DNA of 64,000 nt from positions 20,282-84,281 of the forward strand of contig CAZMZD010000006.1 of assembly GCA_964570895.1 (NCBI GenBank). Reading direction: 5' to 3'. The stretch is from RGIG1918 sp964570895 (GTDB lineage Bacteria; Cyanobacteriota; Vampirovibrionia; Gastranaerophilales; Gastranaerophilaceae). The notes below the pieces were generated by a model. That model was not told the origin of the DNA, searched no databases, and worked only from the letters and a program-made list of their open reading frames with translations. The position numbers and the translations under genes were made by a program. Positions within the stretch are counted from its first letter, which is position 1; each line of letters starts with the position of its first letter. This document shows positions 9,218-17,133 of the stretch, piece by piece.

Positions 9218-10534
9218 TTATTTTTCTCCTTTTTCTCTAAATCCTATTCTTATTGGTGTTCCAAAGAAACCAAAATTTTCTCTCAATTTTTTAGAAAGAT
9301 ATTTTTTATAACTATCTCGAATTAAATCTACATTGTTTACAAAAAGCGCGAATGTTGGCGGTTTTGCCTTAACTTGAGTTGAGTAATAAATTCTGAGCCT
9401 TTTGCCCTTAACGCTTGCAGGTGGGTTAAGTTCAATTGATTCATTTATTACTTTATTCAAAACGCCGGTTGAAACCCTTTTATTGCGCTCGGTGGCAACT
9501 GTGATTGCTTCATCTAAAATGTTTGTTAGCCTTTTGCCTGTTTTTGCGCTTATAAATAGCTTTTTTGCATAACTTAAAAATGGAATTTCTTGCTCAACTT
9601 CTTTTTCATATTTATGAGTTTGAACGTTTTGAATTAAATCCCATTTATTAAACGCCACAATCACGCCAACGCCGGCTTCTTCAACTGTTTGCATAATTTT
9701 TTTGTCTTGATCTGAAATATTTTCAACGGCGTCAATTACGATAACCGCAACGTCTGCTTCTCTAATCGAGCGAAGCGCTCTATCCACAGCAAATGCTTCA
9801 ATTCCATAGCTTACTTTTGATTTTTTTCTAATTCCTGCTGTGTCAATTAAAATAAATTCTTGGTCTTTATATTTAATTTCAGAGTTTATGCTATCGCGCG
9901 TAGTGCCTGAAACGTCAGACACAATCGCCCTGTTTTCATTCAAAATTGAGTTTAATATTGAGCTTTTGCCTGCGTTTGGTTTGCCCACTATTGCAACTTT
10001 AATTTTTGATGAATCATCATAATCAGATTGTTTTTCAATATCTTCCGTGATTAAATCCAGCAAATCGCCAACACCGCCAGAACCGTGAAGCGCTGAAACA
10101 GCTTGAGGTTCGCCCAAAGATAGTTCGTAAAAATCTGAAATGTTGGTTATTTCATCAATACTATCAACTTTATTGGCAACAAGAATTACTTTTTTCTTTT
10201 CACGTCTTAAAATGTTTGCGATGTCTTTATCATAAGGGCTTAGGCCGGATTTAGCATCAACCACAAACAAAATCAAATCCGCTTCTTCAATTGCGATTTT
10301 TGCTTGCGTGAAAATGTTTTGAACAAACTCGCTTTCAGTATCATCCGTGATAATACCGCCGGTGTCTATCATAATAAACGGTTTATCTTGCCAAACTGCG
10401 TCAAAATAAATTCTATCACGGGTGACACCCGCCATATCATCGACGATAGACTTGCGTTCGCCCAAAATTCTGTTAATTAATGTAGATTTTCCGACATTAG
10501 GTCTGCCGACAATTGCTATTACTTTATTTTTCAT
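9218..10534 (-). CDS. der: Ribosome-assembly GTPase Der (EngA)
   Basis: Tandem GTPase needed for 50S assembly. The 438 residues show two G domains, with P-loops GRPNVGKST near the start and GKPNAGKSS around residue 185. Each has DxxG (DTGGI, DTAGI) and N/TKxD (NKVD, NKWD) motifs. The C-terminal KH-like domain ends in GTPIRIGFREK. It is followed by plsY with a 1-nt gap and preceded by the flagellar genes at 12 nt, so it may be read from the flagellar operon. Confidence 0.96.
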   Translation of the reverse strand: MKNKVIAIVGRPNVGKSTLINRILGERKSIVDDMAGVTRDRIYFDAVWQDKPFIMIDTGGIITDDTESEFVQNIFTQAKIAIEEADLILFVVDAKSGLSPYDKDIANILRREKKKVILVANKVDSIDEITNISDFYELSLGEPQAVSALHGSGGVGDLLDLITEDIEKQSDYDDSSKIKVAIVGKPNAGKSSILNSILNENRAIVSDVSGTTRDSINSEIKYKDQEFILIDTAGIRKKSKVSYGIEAFAVDRALRSIREADVAVIVIDAVENISDQDKKIMQTVEEAGVGVIVAFNKWDLIQNVQTHKYEKEVEQEIPFLSYAKKLFISAKTGKRLTNILDEAITVATERNKRVSTGVLNKVINESIELNPPASVKGKRLRIYYSTQVKAKPPTFALFVNNVDLIRDSYKKYLSKKLRENFGFFGTPIRIGFREKGEK

Positions 10535-10546
10535 AAAATAATTATA

Positions 10547-11248
10547 CTACAAAGATTTATCTTCGATAATACTTGTGATACGAAGCCCGAATTTGTCTTC
10601 AATAACAATAACTTCACCGTGTGCAACAAGCTTTCCGCACACAAAAAGCTCGACTTGTTCACCCGCAACTTTATTAATTTCAATAATTGAGCCTTTTTGA
10701 ATGTCCAAAACTTTTTTGACTTTCATTTTACATCTGCCAAGCTCAACCGTGATTTTTGCTTTCACATCTTGCATAATATCAAGGTTTTTCCTCGGCGTGC
10801 CAACTGCGCTCACTTCATTTTCAAAACTTGCAAAACGGATAGGTTTAACTGTGATTACTTCATCATCGAGTTCATCTTTTGCTTCAGCTCGAGTTTCAGG
10901 CGCGTGGCTAAATTGAGCTTTGGGCTGAGGTGGCTGTGGCACATGTGGCGCATGTGGCGCTTGAGGCGCTTGAGGTGCTTGAGGTGTATGTGGCTTTTGG
11001 GCACCTTGTGTTCTAATTTGAATGTTTGGTTGTGCGCCAATCGGCTTTTCGTCAGGTTTTGGCGGTTGTGCGCCACTTTGAAAATTAGGCATATTTTCTT
11101 GAGGAATGTTTTGTCCCATATCAGAGAACATGCTCATTTCTTCATTTGGCATATTTTCAGGCATACCTGAAAACATACTATCAGAGCCCATATTTAATGC
11201 GCCAAAATCTTGATTTTCATTATTGTTATCGTTTCCAAAACCAGACAT
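10547..11248 (-). CDS. fliN: Flagellar motor switch protein FliN with long proline-rich N-terminus
   Basis: The C-terminal ~75 residues (IMQDVKAKITVELGRCKMKV, then GSIIEINKVAGEQVELFV) are the FliN/SpoA C-ring domain that sets rotor switching. Ahead of it lies ~155 residues rich in Asn, Met, Gln and Pro, including repeated APQAPQAPHAPHVP units, which looks like a flexible tether. I start it at ATG 11248 because AAGG lies 6 nt upstream; a TTG two codons earlier overlaps that site. It is 8 nt downstream of fliL. Confidence 0.88.
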   Translation of the reverse strand: MSGFGNDNNNENQDFGALNMGSDSMFSGMPENMPNEEMSMFSDMGQNIPQENMPNFQSGAQPPKPDEKPIGAQPNIQIRTQGAQKPHTPQAPQAPQAPHAPHVPQPPQPKAQFSHAPETRAEAKDELDDEVITVKPIRFASFENEVSAVGTPRKNLDIMQDVKAKITVELGRCKMKVKKVLDIQKGSIIEINKVAGEQVELFVCGKLVAHGEVIVIEDKFGLRITSIIEDKSL

Positions 11249-11256
11249 TATCAACC

Positions 11257-11904
11257 TTATTGAATTATAAATTGAGCAAAGTTAACTCTTAACACTTCTC
11301 TTGCGCCATTAAACACAGCGCTTACCATATCTTGTATTTCTTCTTTTGCAATTTCTTTTCCCGTCGGAGTTGAAAGCTCATCAGATGTTTTGCTTGATAA
11401 AACAGAAATTATAGCATCTCTGATTGCAGGTTTGTATTGTTCCATCTCAGCAATAACTGAAGCCATAGGGTCAGCAGGAGCTGCGCCGTGCCCGCCATGA
11501 GCACTACCGCCATCAGACGCTGCGTTTGCAGCTTCTGTTTCAGCAATTGTTTTTGTGAGCTCAATTGCAACATTCACTTTTAAATACCTTCTTGTTGCAG
11601 GGTCAGCTAAATTCAAAATAAAATCGCCTAAATCAAGCAAAATGCCCTTTTCTTCTTGGGTTGCATCAGATGAATCTTCTGCAAGCAACTCTTCCGGCGG
11701 ATGAACTTTTGCAATTTCAGATTTTACAGTTGATTTAACAATAGAATTTCCGATAAAAGTCATCAAAGCAAAAAAGACGATTAGCACAACCGTGTTTATA
11801 ATAAGCAACATATTTGTGCTTATTTGCTTTTGGTCTTTATTTACTTGTATTTTAATATCTTCGTCTTTTGGTTTTAAATCTTTTCCTGAATTAGGTTTAG
11901 CCAT
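11257..11904 (-). CDS. fliL: Flagellar basal body-associated protein FliL
   Basis: A 215-residue protein with a single hydrophobic span around residues 30-55 (MLLIINTVVLIVFFALMTFI) and a periplasmic domain with the FliL block LDLGDFILNLADPATRRYLKV and the end EVLRVNFAQFIIQ. FliL encircles the MotAB stator and supports torque. An Ala/Gly/His-rich insertion (DGGSAHGGHGAAPAD) lies mid-domain. I start it at ATG 11904, which has GGAG 6 nt upstream; the TTG four codons earlier overlaps this ribosome site. It is flanked by motB and fliN. Confidence 0.88.
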   Translation of the reverse strand: MAKPNSGKDLKPKDEDIKIQVNKDQKQISTNMLLIINTVVLIVFFALMTFIGNSIVKSTVKSEIAKVHPPEELLAEDSSDATQEEKGILLDLGDFILNLADPATRRYLKVNVAIELTKTIAETEAANAASDGGSAHGGHGAAPADPMASVIAEMEQYKPAIRDAIISVLSSKTSDELSTPTGKEIAKEEIQDMVSAVFNGAREVLRVNFAQFIIQ

Positions 11905-11923
11905 TATAAACTCCAATTTTACA

Positions 11924-12637
11924 TTAATTTATTATTATTATATCAACTCTTCTGTTTTTTGACCTACCCTGAGAAGTTGAATTTGTTGCTATTGGCTTGA
12001 TGTCCGCATACCCTGCAACTGTAAATCTTTTTTTATCAAGCTTTTTATTAACTATCAAATAATCAGCTATTTTTGAGGCCCTGACAGAAGATAGCTCCCA
12101 ATTAGAACCGTATTTTGCATTTTTAATCGGGAGATTGTCGCTATGTCCTTCTATTCTAATGTGTTTTTGGTTTTTAGTCAAAACTTTTGCAATTTCATCT
12201 AATGTACGTTTGGACTCCGGCTTAATTTCAGCAGAAGCAAAATCAAATAATAAGCCTTCACCCATTCTGACAGTGAGCGAGCCTGCTTCTTTGATAATTT
12301 GCACATTTTCGTCTTTAGTTGTTTCTTTTAATTGTTTTGCAATATTATCAAACTCAATCACTCTTATTTCATCGGAATCAGAAGGATTTTTGACACCCTG
12401 CAACATAAGGTTTACCCCGGGTTCTTCTTCGTTCATCGAAATATTTTTATTTTCTTCTTGAGCTTGTGCTTCTTGCGGCATTTCACTAAATTGAGAGCGG
12501 AGTTCTTTATTTTCGGTTGTCGCGCCAATATACAACATCATAAAAAGAGCGAGCAAAATTGTTGTGAAATCAGAATATGAAACAATCCATCTGTTTCGCC
12601 TTTGGTTATTGTGTTTTTTAAAAGAGAGAAAGCCCAC
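11924..12637 (-). CDS. motB: Flagellar motor stator protein MotB
   Basis: The 237 residues begin with a basic cytoplasmic tip and one membrane helix containing SYSDFTTILLALFMML; the Asp in YSDF is the ion-carrying residue of stators. The periplasmic OmpA-like domain binds peptidoglycan (RIEGHSDNLPI, NWELSSVRASKIADYL, GRSKNRRVDI). Its ATG is 1 nt after the motA stop. Whether it couples protons or sodium cannot be decided by eye. Confidence 0.93.
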   Translation of the reverse strand: MGFLSFKKHNNQRRNRWIVSYSDFTTILLALFMMLYIGATTENKELRSQFSEMPQEAQAQEENKNISMNEEEPGVNLMLQGVKNPSDSDEIRVIEFDNIAKQLKETTKDENVQIIKEAGSLTVRMGEGLLFDFASAEIKPESKRTLDEIAKVLTKNQKHIRIEGHSDNLPIKNAKYGSNWELSSVRASKIADYLIVNKKLDKKRFTVAGYADIKPIATNSTSQGRSKNRRVDIIIIN

Positions 12638-12638
12638 T

Positions 12639-13454
12639 TTAGCCCTTTCTAAAAAGCTTTTTGAAGATAGAATTTTGTTGTTTTGTGTTTTCGAAATCGT
12701 CTTTAAAATCTTCTAAACCTTCCTTAACGACGATTGTGCTTTGGTTTTGGCAAATTCTAACAACGGTTTTAATCACAACTTTTTGATAATTCATTTTGTC
12801 TTTTAAAACGTTTTTATAATTTCCTGAAATAGGCAAAAACACAAGATTTGCAAGGGCAAGGCCCCAAAGAGTGGCACAAAATGCAGTCGCAATCCCAGGC
12901 ATTAATTGATTAATGCTTTGCGCGCTTGAAGCAATTTGCATTAAGCCTGCGATTGCTCCGATAATCCCAAAAGTGGGGGCATAACCGCCCATTTCTTCAA
13001 AAATTTCAATGTTTATATTGTCTTCTTTATTCACAAAATCCATGTAATTATACAAATTTTGTTCAAGTTGTTCCGGATCATTAATATCAATGCAACTTTT
13101 GAGGCATTTTCTCAAAAAAGGATTTTCAATTCTTGGAACAATTTTTTCCAAACCTAAAATACCATTCTTTTTAACAAACAGAGAAATTTCAGACAAAAGT
13201 TCAATATCTTCGTAAGAATTAATTTCTTCAGATAAAATCAGTTTTTTAGTGCTTCTGATTGCGTTAAAAACTTTTGGAATTGAAAAGTTTAAAGAACAAG
13301 CACAAAGAGTTCCGCCTAAAACAATTAAAAGCGCGTTCGGCTCAAAAACATCGACAAGCCCCTTTGATTTAAGAACAAAAGAAATTGAAATCAAAGAAAA
13401 ACCGGCAACAATCGCCACAATATTTCCTAAGTTTAAATATCTTTTTTTGCGCAT
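12639..13454 (-). CDS. motA: Flagellar motor stator protein MotA
   Basis: The 271-residue, four-helix stator subunit forms the ion channel with MotB and pushes on FliG. Recognisable parts are the N-terminal hairpin helices with NALLIVLGGTLCA and the helix 3-4 block FGIIGAIAGLMQIASS ... GIATAFCATLWGLALANLV. It precedes motB with 1-nt spacing and follows the HTH/coiled-coil gene by 3 nt, so all four genes down to fliN form one operon. Confidence 0.93.
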   Translation of the reverse strand: MRKKRYLNLGNIVAIVAGFSLISISFVLKSKGLVDVFEPNALLIVLGGTLCACSLNFSIPKVFNAIRSTKKLILSEEINSYEDIELLSEISLFVKKNGILGLEKIVPRIENPFLRKCLKSCIDINDPEQLEQNLYNYMDFVNKEDNINIEIFEEMGGYAPTFGIIGAIAGLMQIASSAQSINQLMPGIATAFCATLWGLALANLVFLPISGNYKNVLKDKMNYQKVVIKTVVRICQNQSTIVVKEGLEDFKDDFENTKQQNSIFKKLFRKG

Positions 13455-13457
13455 TTA

Positions 13458-14096
13458 TTAAAACTCTTGATTATTGTTTTTTACATATAAGCCGAGAGCA
13501 AAAGGTTTGTAAGAATTTACTTCAGACTTAAGGGCATAATTTTCTTTGTTTAGGTTATTAATTTTTTCTCTTAAGCTTTCATTTTCGGTTTTGGCTCTAA
13601 TAAGTTCCATTATAACTTCATCCAAGCCATCCATTTTTTCTGAAAGTAAAGATGTCATTTTTGAGATAATATTTTCTTCAACTTTAGAAAGACTGCTTTC
13701 AATTTTGGCAAGCGCTGTGCCCTGAGAAGCAACAGAGCGAGGAGCGCGAGCTACCATTTGTTGTTTTCTGTTCATTTCGCCAATTTCAGCTTGAACTTGT
13801 TTTCTTGCTTGAATAAGATTTTTTTGCTTTGCAATTAGCGCTGACGCTTCTTCAGACATGAAAGTTTTTTCTCTTGTTGTTTGAACTCTTTTTGCGCTAA
13901 ACAAATTTTTAACTTTTTTCAAAATTTCTACATCAGCTTTTGTGAAGTACAAATTGCCAAACTCATCTCTTTTTGGCTTTAAATTTGTCTTTTCGCATAA
14001 TGCTTCTATTTCTGTAATGTTCGTGTCTAGTAATTCTTGTACTTTCATAGCACTTATAACTTCGTTGTTTGCTCTAAATTCCCTTACGCTCGTCAA
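13458..14096 (-). CDS. MerR-like helix-turn-helix/coiled-coil protein heading the motor operon
   Basis: I do not recognise a named family. Residues ~17-68 (MKVQELLDTNITEIEALCEK ... LYFTKADVEILKKVKNLF) resemble a MerR-type winged helix: a short helix, a turn, an Asn/Asp-Xaa-Tyr-Phe wing and a D-V-E-I-L-K helix. The rest is mostly coiled coil (residues ~95-195, ending with repeated Glu/Asn/Lys heptads). The start is TTG at 14094-14096 with AGAGGT upstream; an ATG 16 codons later lacks a ribosome site. Being first in the motA-motB-fliL-fliN transcript, it could be a regulator or a structural partner of the motor. Confidence 0.6.
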   Translation of the reverse strand: MTSVREFRANNEVISAMKVQELLDTNITEIEALCEKTNLKPKRDEFGNLYFTKADVEILKKVKNLFSAKRVQTTREKTFMSEEASALIAKQKNLIQARKQVQAEIGEMNRKQQMVARAPRSVASQGTALAKIESSLSKVEENIISKMTSLLSEKMDGLDEVIMELIRAKTENESLREKINNLNKENYALKSEVNSYKPFALGLYVKNNNQEF

Positions 14097-14207
14097 TTTG
14101 TAAACCTCTTAACCCGTCTTTTTAATATTATAAATTAAAAATAAATAAAAAACGAATTATTAAGTATTATGAAGCAAAAATGTAACATTTGAGCTTAATT
14201 TGTTATC

Positions 14208-15278
14208 TTAAGCTTGAGCCGGCGCGTTTTGTGCTGCCTGTTGCATTTGACCGGATAATTTGAGCAAAATCTCTTTGGCGACAACCGCGTCTTCTGCATA
14301 CATAGTGTCGCTTTTATTTGCTTGAATATTGTTTAAAGTCGCAATTGTTTCTTCGTTTCCTATTGCGTAGCCCACATTTAGAATTGTGAGCGCCATTTGT
14401 CTAACTGAAGCAGAAGGGTCTTTCAAACTTTTATTCAAGAGGGCGGTAAGCGCAGGGTCTGATTTTCTTTCGTCGCTTTCTTTAAATCTTTTAAGGAGTT
14501 CCGTTGCGCCCGCTAAGCGAACTTTCGGGTCGCCGTCATTTAAAGTTCTTTCAAGGTTTTGTATATATTCATTAGTTAAAGGTACTGTATTTTCTGTTTT
14601 TTGTTCTGCCTTTTGTTCTGCCTTTTGCTCCGGCGCAGGCGTTTGAGGGCTTGTTGCTTGAGCTTGAGTTAAATCTTGAGTGTTTTGGGCTTGCATTTGT
14701 TGAGGCGCAGGCATTTGCATAGCTTGTGGTGCTTGAGGAGCTTGCATTTGTTGAGGCTGTGGCATTTGAACATTCGTTTGCCCGTCTTGCGCCGCAGGAT
14801 AAGCATTTGCAGGCAGCGGCATTTGAGGCACTGTCATATTATTTTGTGGCATATAGTTTGAATATGTTGTCGCAGGGTATGAATAATATGTGTTTTGCGG
14901 ATAAATTGGCGCGCCATTAGTTGTTGTCGGGTTGAAAATGTTGATATTCACAGCTCCGCCTGCCGGAATGTTAACTCCTTGAGGATATATAGGCATTGTT
15001 TGCGCTTGCGTTTGTTGAAGTTCAGTTTGCGCTTGTTGCGCTTGCTGAGGTACAGTTTGCACTTGTTGCGCTTGTGGCATTTGCATAGCTTGTGGTGCAG
15101 GCATTTGAGGAGCTTGCATTTGTTGCGCTTGCGGCATTTGAACACCGGATGTTTGATATTGATTTTGCGCAGTTAAATCTGCAACAGGTGGCTTTGGCAT
15201 ATGCACTTGCGCCTGATTATTTGAAGTGTTCGGTTTAATACCTTGGTTAAAATAAGAATTGTTATTAATTGCTTGCAC
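14208..15278 (-). CDS. Pro/Gln/Met-rich protein with C-terminal HEAT-repeat domain
   Basis: The 356 residues split in two. The first ~225 are low complexity, made of reiterated units such as QMPQAQQMQAPQMPAPQAM with some Asn/Tyr. The last ~110 residues are helical HEAT/ARM-like repeats (DPKVRLAGATELLKRF, DPSASVRQMALTILNVGY). The function is unknown. HEAT domains bind proteins, and the PQ region resembles the tether of the nearby FliN. It starts at GTG 15278 behind a GGAAGG site. It lies between the motor operon and a flagellin-like gene, so a flagellar or surface role is possible. Confidence 0.6.
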   Translation of the reverse strand: MQAINNNSYFNQGIKPNTSNNQAQVHMPKPPVADLTAQNQYQTSGVQMPQAQQMQAPQMPAPQAMQMPQAQQVQTVPQQAQQAQTELQQTQAQTMPIYPQGVNIPAGGAVNINIFNPTTTNGAPIYPQNTYYSYPATTYSNYMPQNNMTVPQMPLPANAYPAAQDGQTNVQMPQPQQMQAPQAPQAMQMPAPQQMQAQNTQDLTQAQATSPQTPAPEQKAEQKAEQKTENTVPLTNEYIQNLERTLNDGDPKVRLAGATELLKRFKESDERKSDPALTALLNKSLKDPSASVRQMALTILNVGYAIGNEETIATLNNIQANKSDTMYAEDAVVAKEILLKLSGQMQQAAQNAPAQA

Positions 15279-15348
15279 TATAAATACCTTCCTTTATATG
15301 TTTATAAAAACATTTAAAGAAAAATAATTGCCAAATTTTAACAAAAAG

Positions 15349-16245
15349 TTAATTTTCCCACATTTTTGACATTATTTGCTCATATTTGGAAGTCGAAAGC
15401 CCCATGTTATAAGCCGCGAGTTTTGAAACATAATTTGTCATCATGCCTGCTGAACTTTTTATCATATTCATTAAAGCACTGCAATCGCCCGTGCCTGAAA
15501 AAGATATCGCATTTTCAACAGCAGAGGATGCTGCTTCATAATTTTGGGTAAGCACCGATTTATTTGTTTCTAAGCTGGAATTGTGTTTATCTATGTTTTT
15601 AATCAAAGCTTCGACCACGCCATGAGCAGAATTTAAATCTTTCGCACTTGAAACAGTCACATTAAAACCTGCTATTGAAAAAGCCGTATCGAACTCCAAC
15701 ACTGAATTTTCAGTTCCTTCATAACCTATTTGAGCTTGAGCGGAATTTATATAATTTTCATTAACATCTTCATCAAGAACATAAGTGCCATCTTCTTCGC
15801 GCGTATATTTTCTAATGCTTAAAGGCTTATAATCGTGTTCGCCAAAAATGTTTGCCCCGTCGTATGTAGTGCCATTTTTTAGTTCATATAATTCCCCAAG
15901 CAATTCGTTTATATTGCTTTGCGCAGCTGCAAACTCGCTTGATGAAGAAGTTTCGGTTAATGTATTTAATTCTGTTTGAATTTTTTCCGCAATTTCTTTC
16001 ATACCTTCAAGAGAATTTTGCGCAACGTTTATAAGAGCAATACCGTTTTGAGTGCTTTTTTGGATTTCAAAATAATCACCTAGCCTATAATCAAAATCGA
16101 TTGAAGAAGCGTAAGTGTCTTCATCAGAGCTTATGCTGCTTCCTTGCGAATAAGAAGAATAGTCTGAATATTGTTCAGCCTTAACCTGTCTTTCATAAAC
16201 AGAGGTAAGGGTGTTTGTTTTGTAAAATCCTATCGCGCTAACCAT
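15349..16245 (-). CDS. Divergent flagellin/hook-associated-like protein
   Basis: The 298-residue protein has helical ends and a beta-rich middle, the flagellin layout. The segment NGIALINVAQNSLEGMKEIA then EKIQTELNTL resembles the conserved N-terminal flagellin region (…AEGAL.EI…LQRMRELA…), but the strong flagellin consensus seen in the gene at 28059 is lacking. It could be a minor filament or a hook-filament junction (FlgL-type) protein. I start it at ATG 16245 with AGAAGGA upstream, not at the TTG at 16281. A sigma-28-like promoter lies 36 nt before this start, consistent with a late flagellar gene. Confidence 0.55.
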   Translation of the reverse strand: MVSAIGFYKTNTLTSVYERQVKAEQYSDYSSYSQGSSISSDEDTYASSIDFDYRLGDYFEIQKSTQNGIALINVAQNSLEGMKEIAEKIQTELNTLTETSSSSEFAAAQSNINELLGELYELKNGTTYDGANIFGEHDYKPLSIRKYTREEDGTYVLDEDVNENYINSAQAQIGYEGTENSVLEFDTAFSIAGFNVTVSSAKDLNSAHGVVEALIKNIDKHNSSLETNKSVLTQNYEAASSAVENAISFSGTGDCSALMNMIKSSAGMMTNYVSKLAAYNMGLSTSKYEQIMSKMWEN

Positions 16246-16280
16246 ATCATCCTTCTGTGTGTTTAGTTTACTTATTCCCA

Positions 16281-16308
16281 ACTACGGCAAAATATAGCCA
16301 AAAATTTA
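16281..16308 (-). promoter_or_regulatory. Putative sigma-28 (FliA) promoter for the flagellin-like gene
   Basis: On the minus strand: TAAA, 16 nt, then GCCGTAGT (+ strand ACTACGGC at 16281-16288 and TTTA at 16305-16308). The consensus is TAAA-N15-GCCGATAA. Spacing is one longer and the last part of the -10 deviates, but the GCCG core is intact and the position fits the start at 16245. Confidence 0.5.
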
Positions 16309-16332
16309 GAAAATGTTACATTTCTTTACATG

Positions 16333-16382
16333 CGAGCGAAGCTCGAGCTATAGCGCGACTGCGCTTAGCGAGAGCGAGCGAG
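16333..16382. repeat. 50-bp GC-rich direct repeat, copy 1
   Basis: Identical over 50 bp to 16448-16497. It is strongly GC-rich in a GC-poor genome. It contains two hairpin-forming cores, CGAGC-GAA-GCTCG and AGCGC-GACT-GCGCT, which suggests a REP-type mobile palindromic unit. Confidence 0.8.
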
Positions 16383-16447
16383 CCAAAGGTGTGTGACGTG
16401 TGAAGACGGTTGCGATGAGCAAGCGGCGAACACGAAACCGTACCCCA

Positions 16448-16497
16448 CGAGCGAAGCTCGAGCTATAGCGCGACTGCGCTTAGCGAGAGCGAGCGAG
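16448..16497. repeat. 50-bp GC-rich direct repeat, copy 2
   Basis: Exact copy of 16333-16382, 115 bp downstream in the same orientation. The 65 bp between them is also unusually GC-rich for this genome. Confidence 0.8.
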
Positions 16498-16531
16498 TTA
16501 GAACTTCGCCCCAACAGTGCAACATTAAGTC

Positions 16532-16567
16532 GTCATGCTGAACTCGTTTCAGCATCTTACCAACTAA
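16532..16567. repeat. 36-bp palindromic dispersed repeat, copy 1
   Basis: Reads GTCATGCTGAACTCGTTTCA and continues GCATCTTACCAACTAA. The core TGCTGAA-CTCGT-TTCAGCA is a 7-bp stem. Other copies are at 16717-16752 (same orientation), at 27825-27860 (reverse) and, diverged, around 16606-16632 (reverse). Confidence 0.75.
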
Positions 16568-16605
16568 TAAGCCTCAACATTGTTCGCTATGTTTCAAGGT
16601 TTATA

Positions 16606-16632
16606 AGACCCTGAAATAAATTCAGGGTGACA
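16606..16632. repeat. Diverged reverse copy of the 36-bp palindromic repeat
   Basis: CCCTGAA-ATAAA-TTCAGGG forms a perfect 7-bp stem. Its reverse complement aligns with the repeat at 16532 (GTCA, CTGAA, TTTCAG, TCTT blocks). It faces copy 1, so the pair looks like two inward-facing units. Confidence 0.6.
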
Positions 16633-16716
16633 GATTATAGTTCGTAGGTCAGGCATTGCCAGACAAACCAAAATCGTAAGGTTGGAATTTCTACCACAAC
16701 AGCGCAATATTTAACG

Positions 16717-16752
16717 GTCATGCTGAACTTGTTTCAGAATCTTACCAACTAA
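16717..16752. repeat. 36-bp palindromic dispersed repeat, copy 2
   Basis: Same 36-bp unit as 16532-16567 with three substitutions. The similarity continues ~20 bp on each side (CAACAGYGCAAYATT upstream, GCNCAACRTTC downstream), so the full mobile unit is nearer 70 bp. Confidence 0.75.
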
Positions 16753-16845
16753 TGCAGCGCAACGTTCACTTTTTACTCCTTCATTTTCTTTCTTTGCTAT
16801 GCCAAAATATGCTACAATACAGAACATAAAGAAATTGAGGGCAAA

Positions 16846-17010
16846 ATGGGCTTTTTTGATAAATTAAAAAATCTTTTGTTAGGGAAAATTACAGACGAAG
16901 AAATTGCTACCACAGAATGGCTATATTGCCCAAAATGCCAAATGAACTATGAAAAAGACATCATAGCAGATAACCATGGAAAATGCCCAAAATGCGGCGA
17001 GCAGCTGTAG
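16846..17010 (+). CDS. Small zinc-ribbon protein (54 aa)
   Basis: A short gene that an ORF-length filter would miss. It starts ATG at 16846, five nt after GAGGG, and ends TAG at 17008-17010. The 54 residues begin with an amphipathic helix (MGFFDKLKNLLLGK), then carry two CPKC/CxxC pairs (CPKCQ near 28-31 and CPKCGEQ near 47-50), the pattern of a treble-clef or zinc-ribbon fold. The stop codon lies inside a 13-bp inverted-repeat arm of a foldback element. The function is unknown; the coding signal (ribosome site, paired cysteines, normal codon use) makes it probably real. Confidence 0.6.
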   Translation: MGFFDKLKNLLLGKITDEEIATTEWLYCPKCQMNYEKDIIADNHGKCPKCGEQL

Positions 17011-17120
17011 CTCGTAGGTTGGGCATACTTGCCCAACCGCGTTAAGTTGCAGAGTGCGTTTATACGCACCGCAGAATTGTTTATTTTGATTTGTCAGGCG
17101 GTGCTTGACCTACGAGCTAC
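17007..17120. repeat. 114-bp foldback element with 13-bp terminal inverted repeats
   Basis: GTAGCTCGTAGGT at 17007-17019 is inverted exactly at 17108-17120. Inside are two further perfect hairpins: GGTTGGGCA-TACT-TGCCCAACC (17018-17039) and GTGCGT-TTAT-ACGCAC (about 17052-17067). The same two hairpin types recur together at 27458-27524. This looks like a non-coding REP/MITE-type unit. Confidence 0.7.
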
Positions 17121-17133
17121 GGGCTATTTAGTC

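Noticed and set aside
14640..15180. Repetitive tract that could suggest a CRISPR or tandem-repeat array
   Set aside because: The repeats are codon-level Pro/Gln/Met units within one open reading frame, irregular in length and without spacers.
16393..16614. 73-codon plus-strand frame rich in Arg and Ala
   Set aside because: It runs through the GC-rich direct repeat and the palindromic repeat, and its composition follows the repeat, not the genome's coding style.
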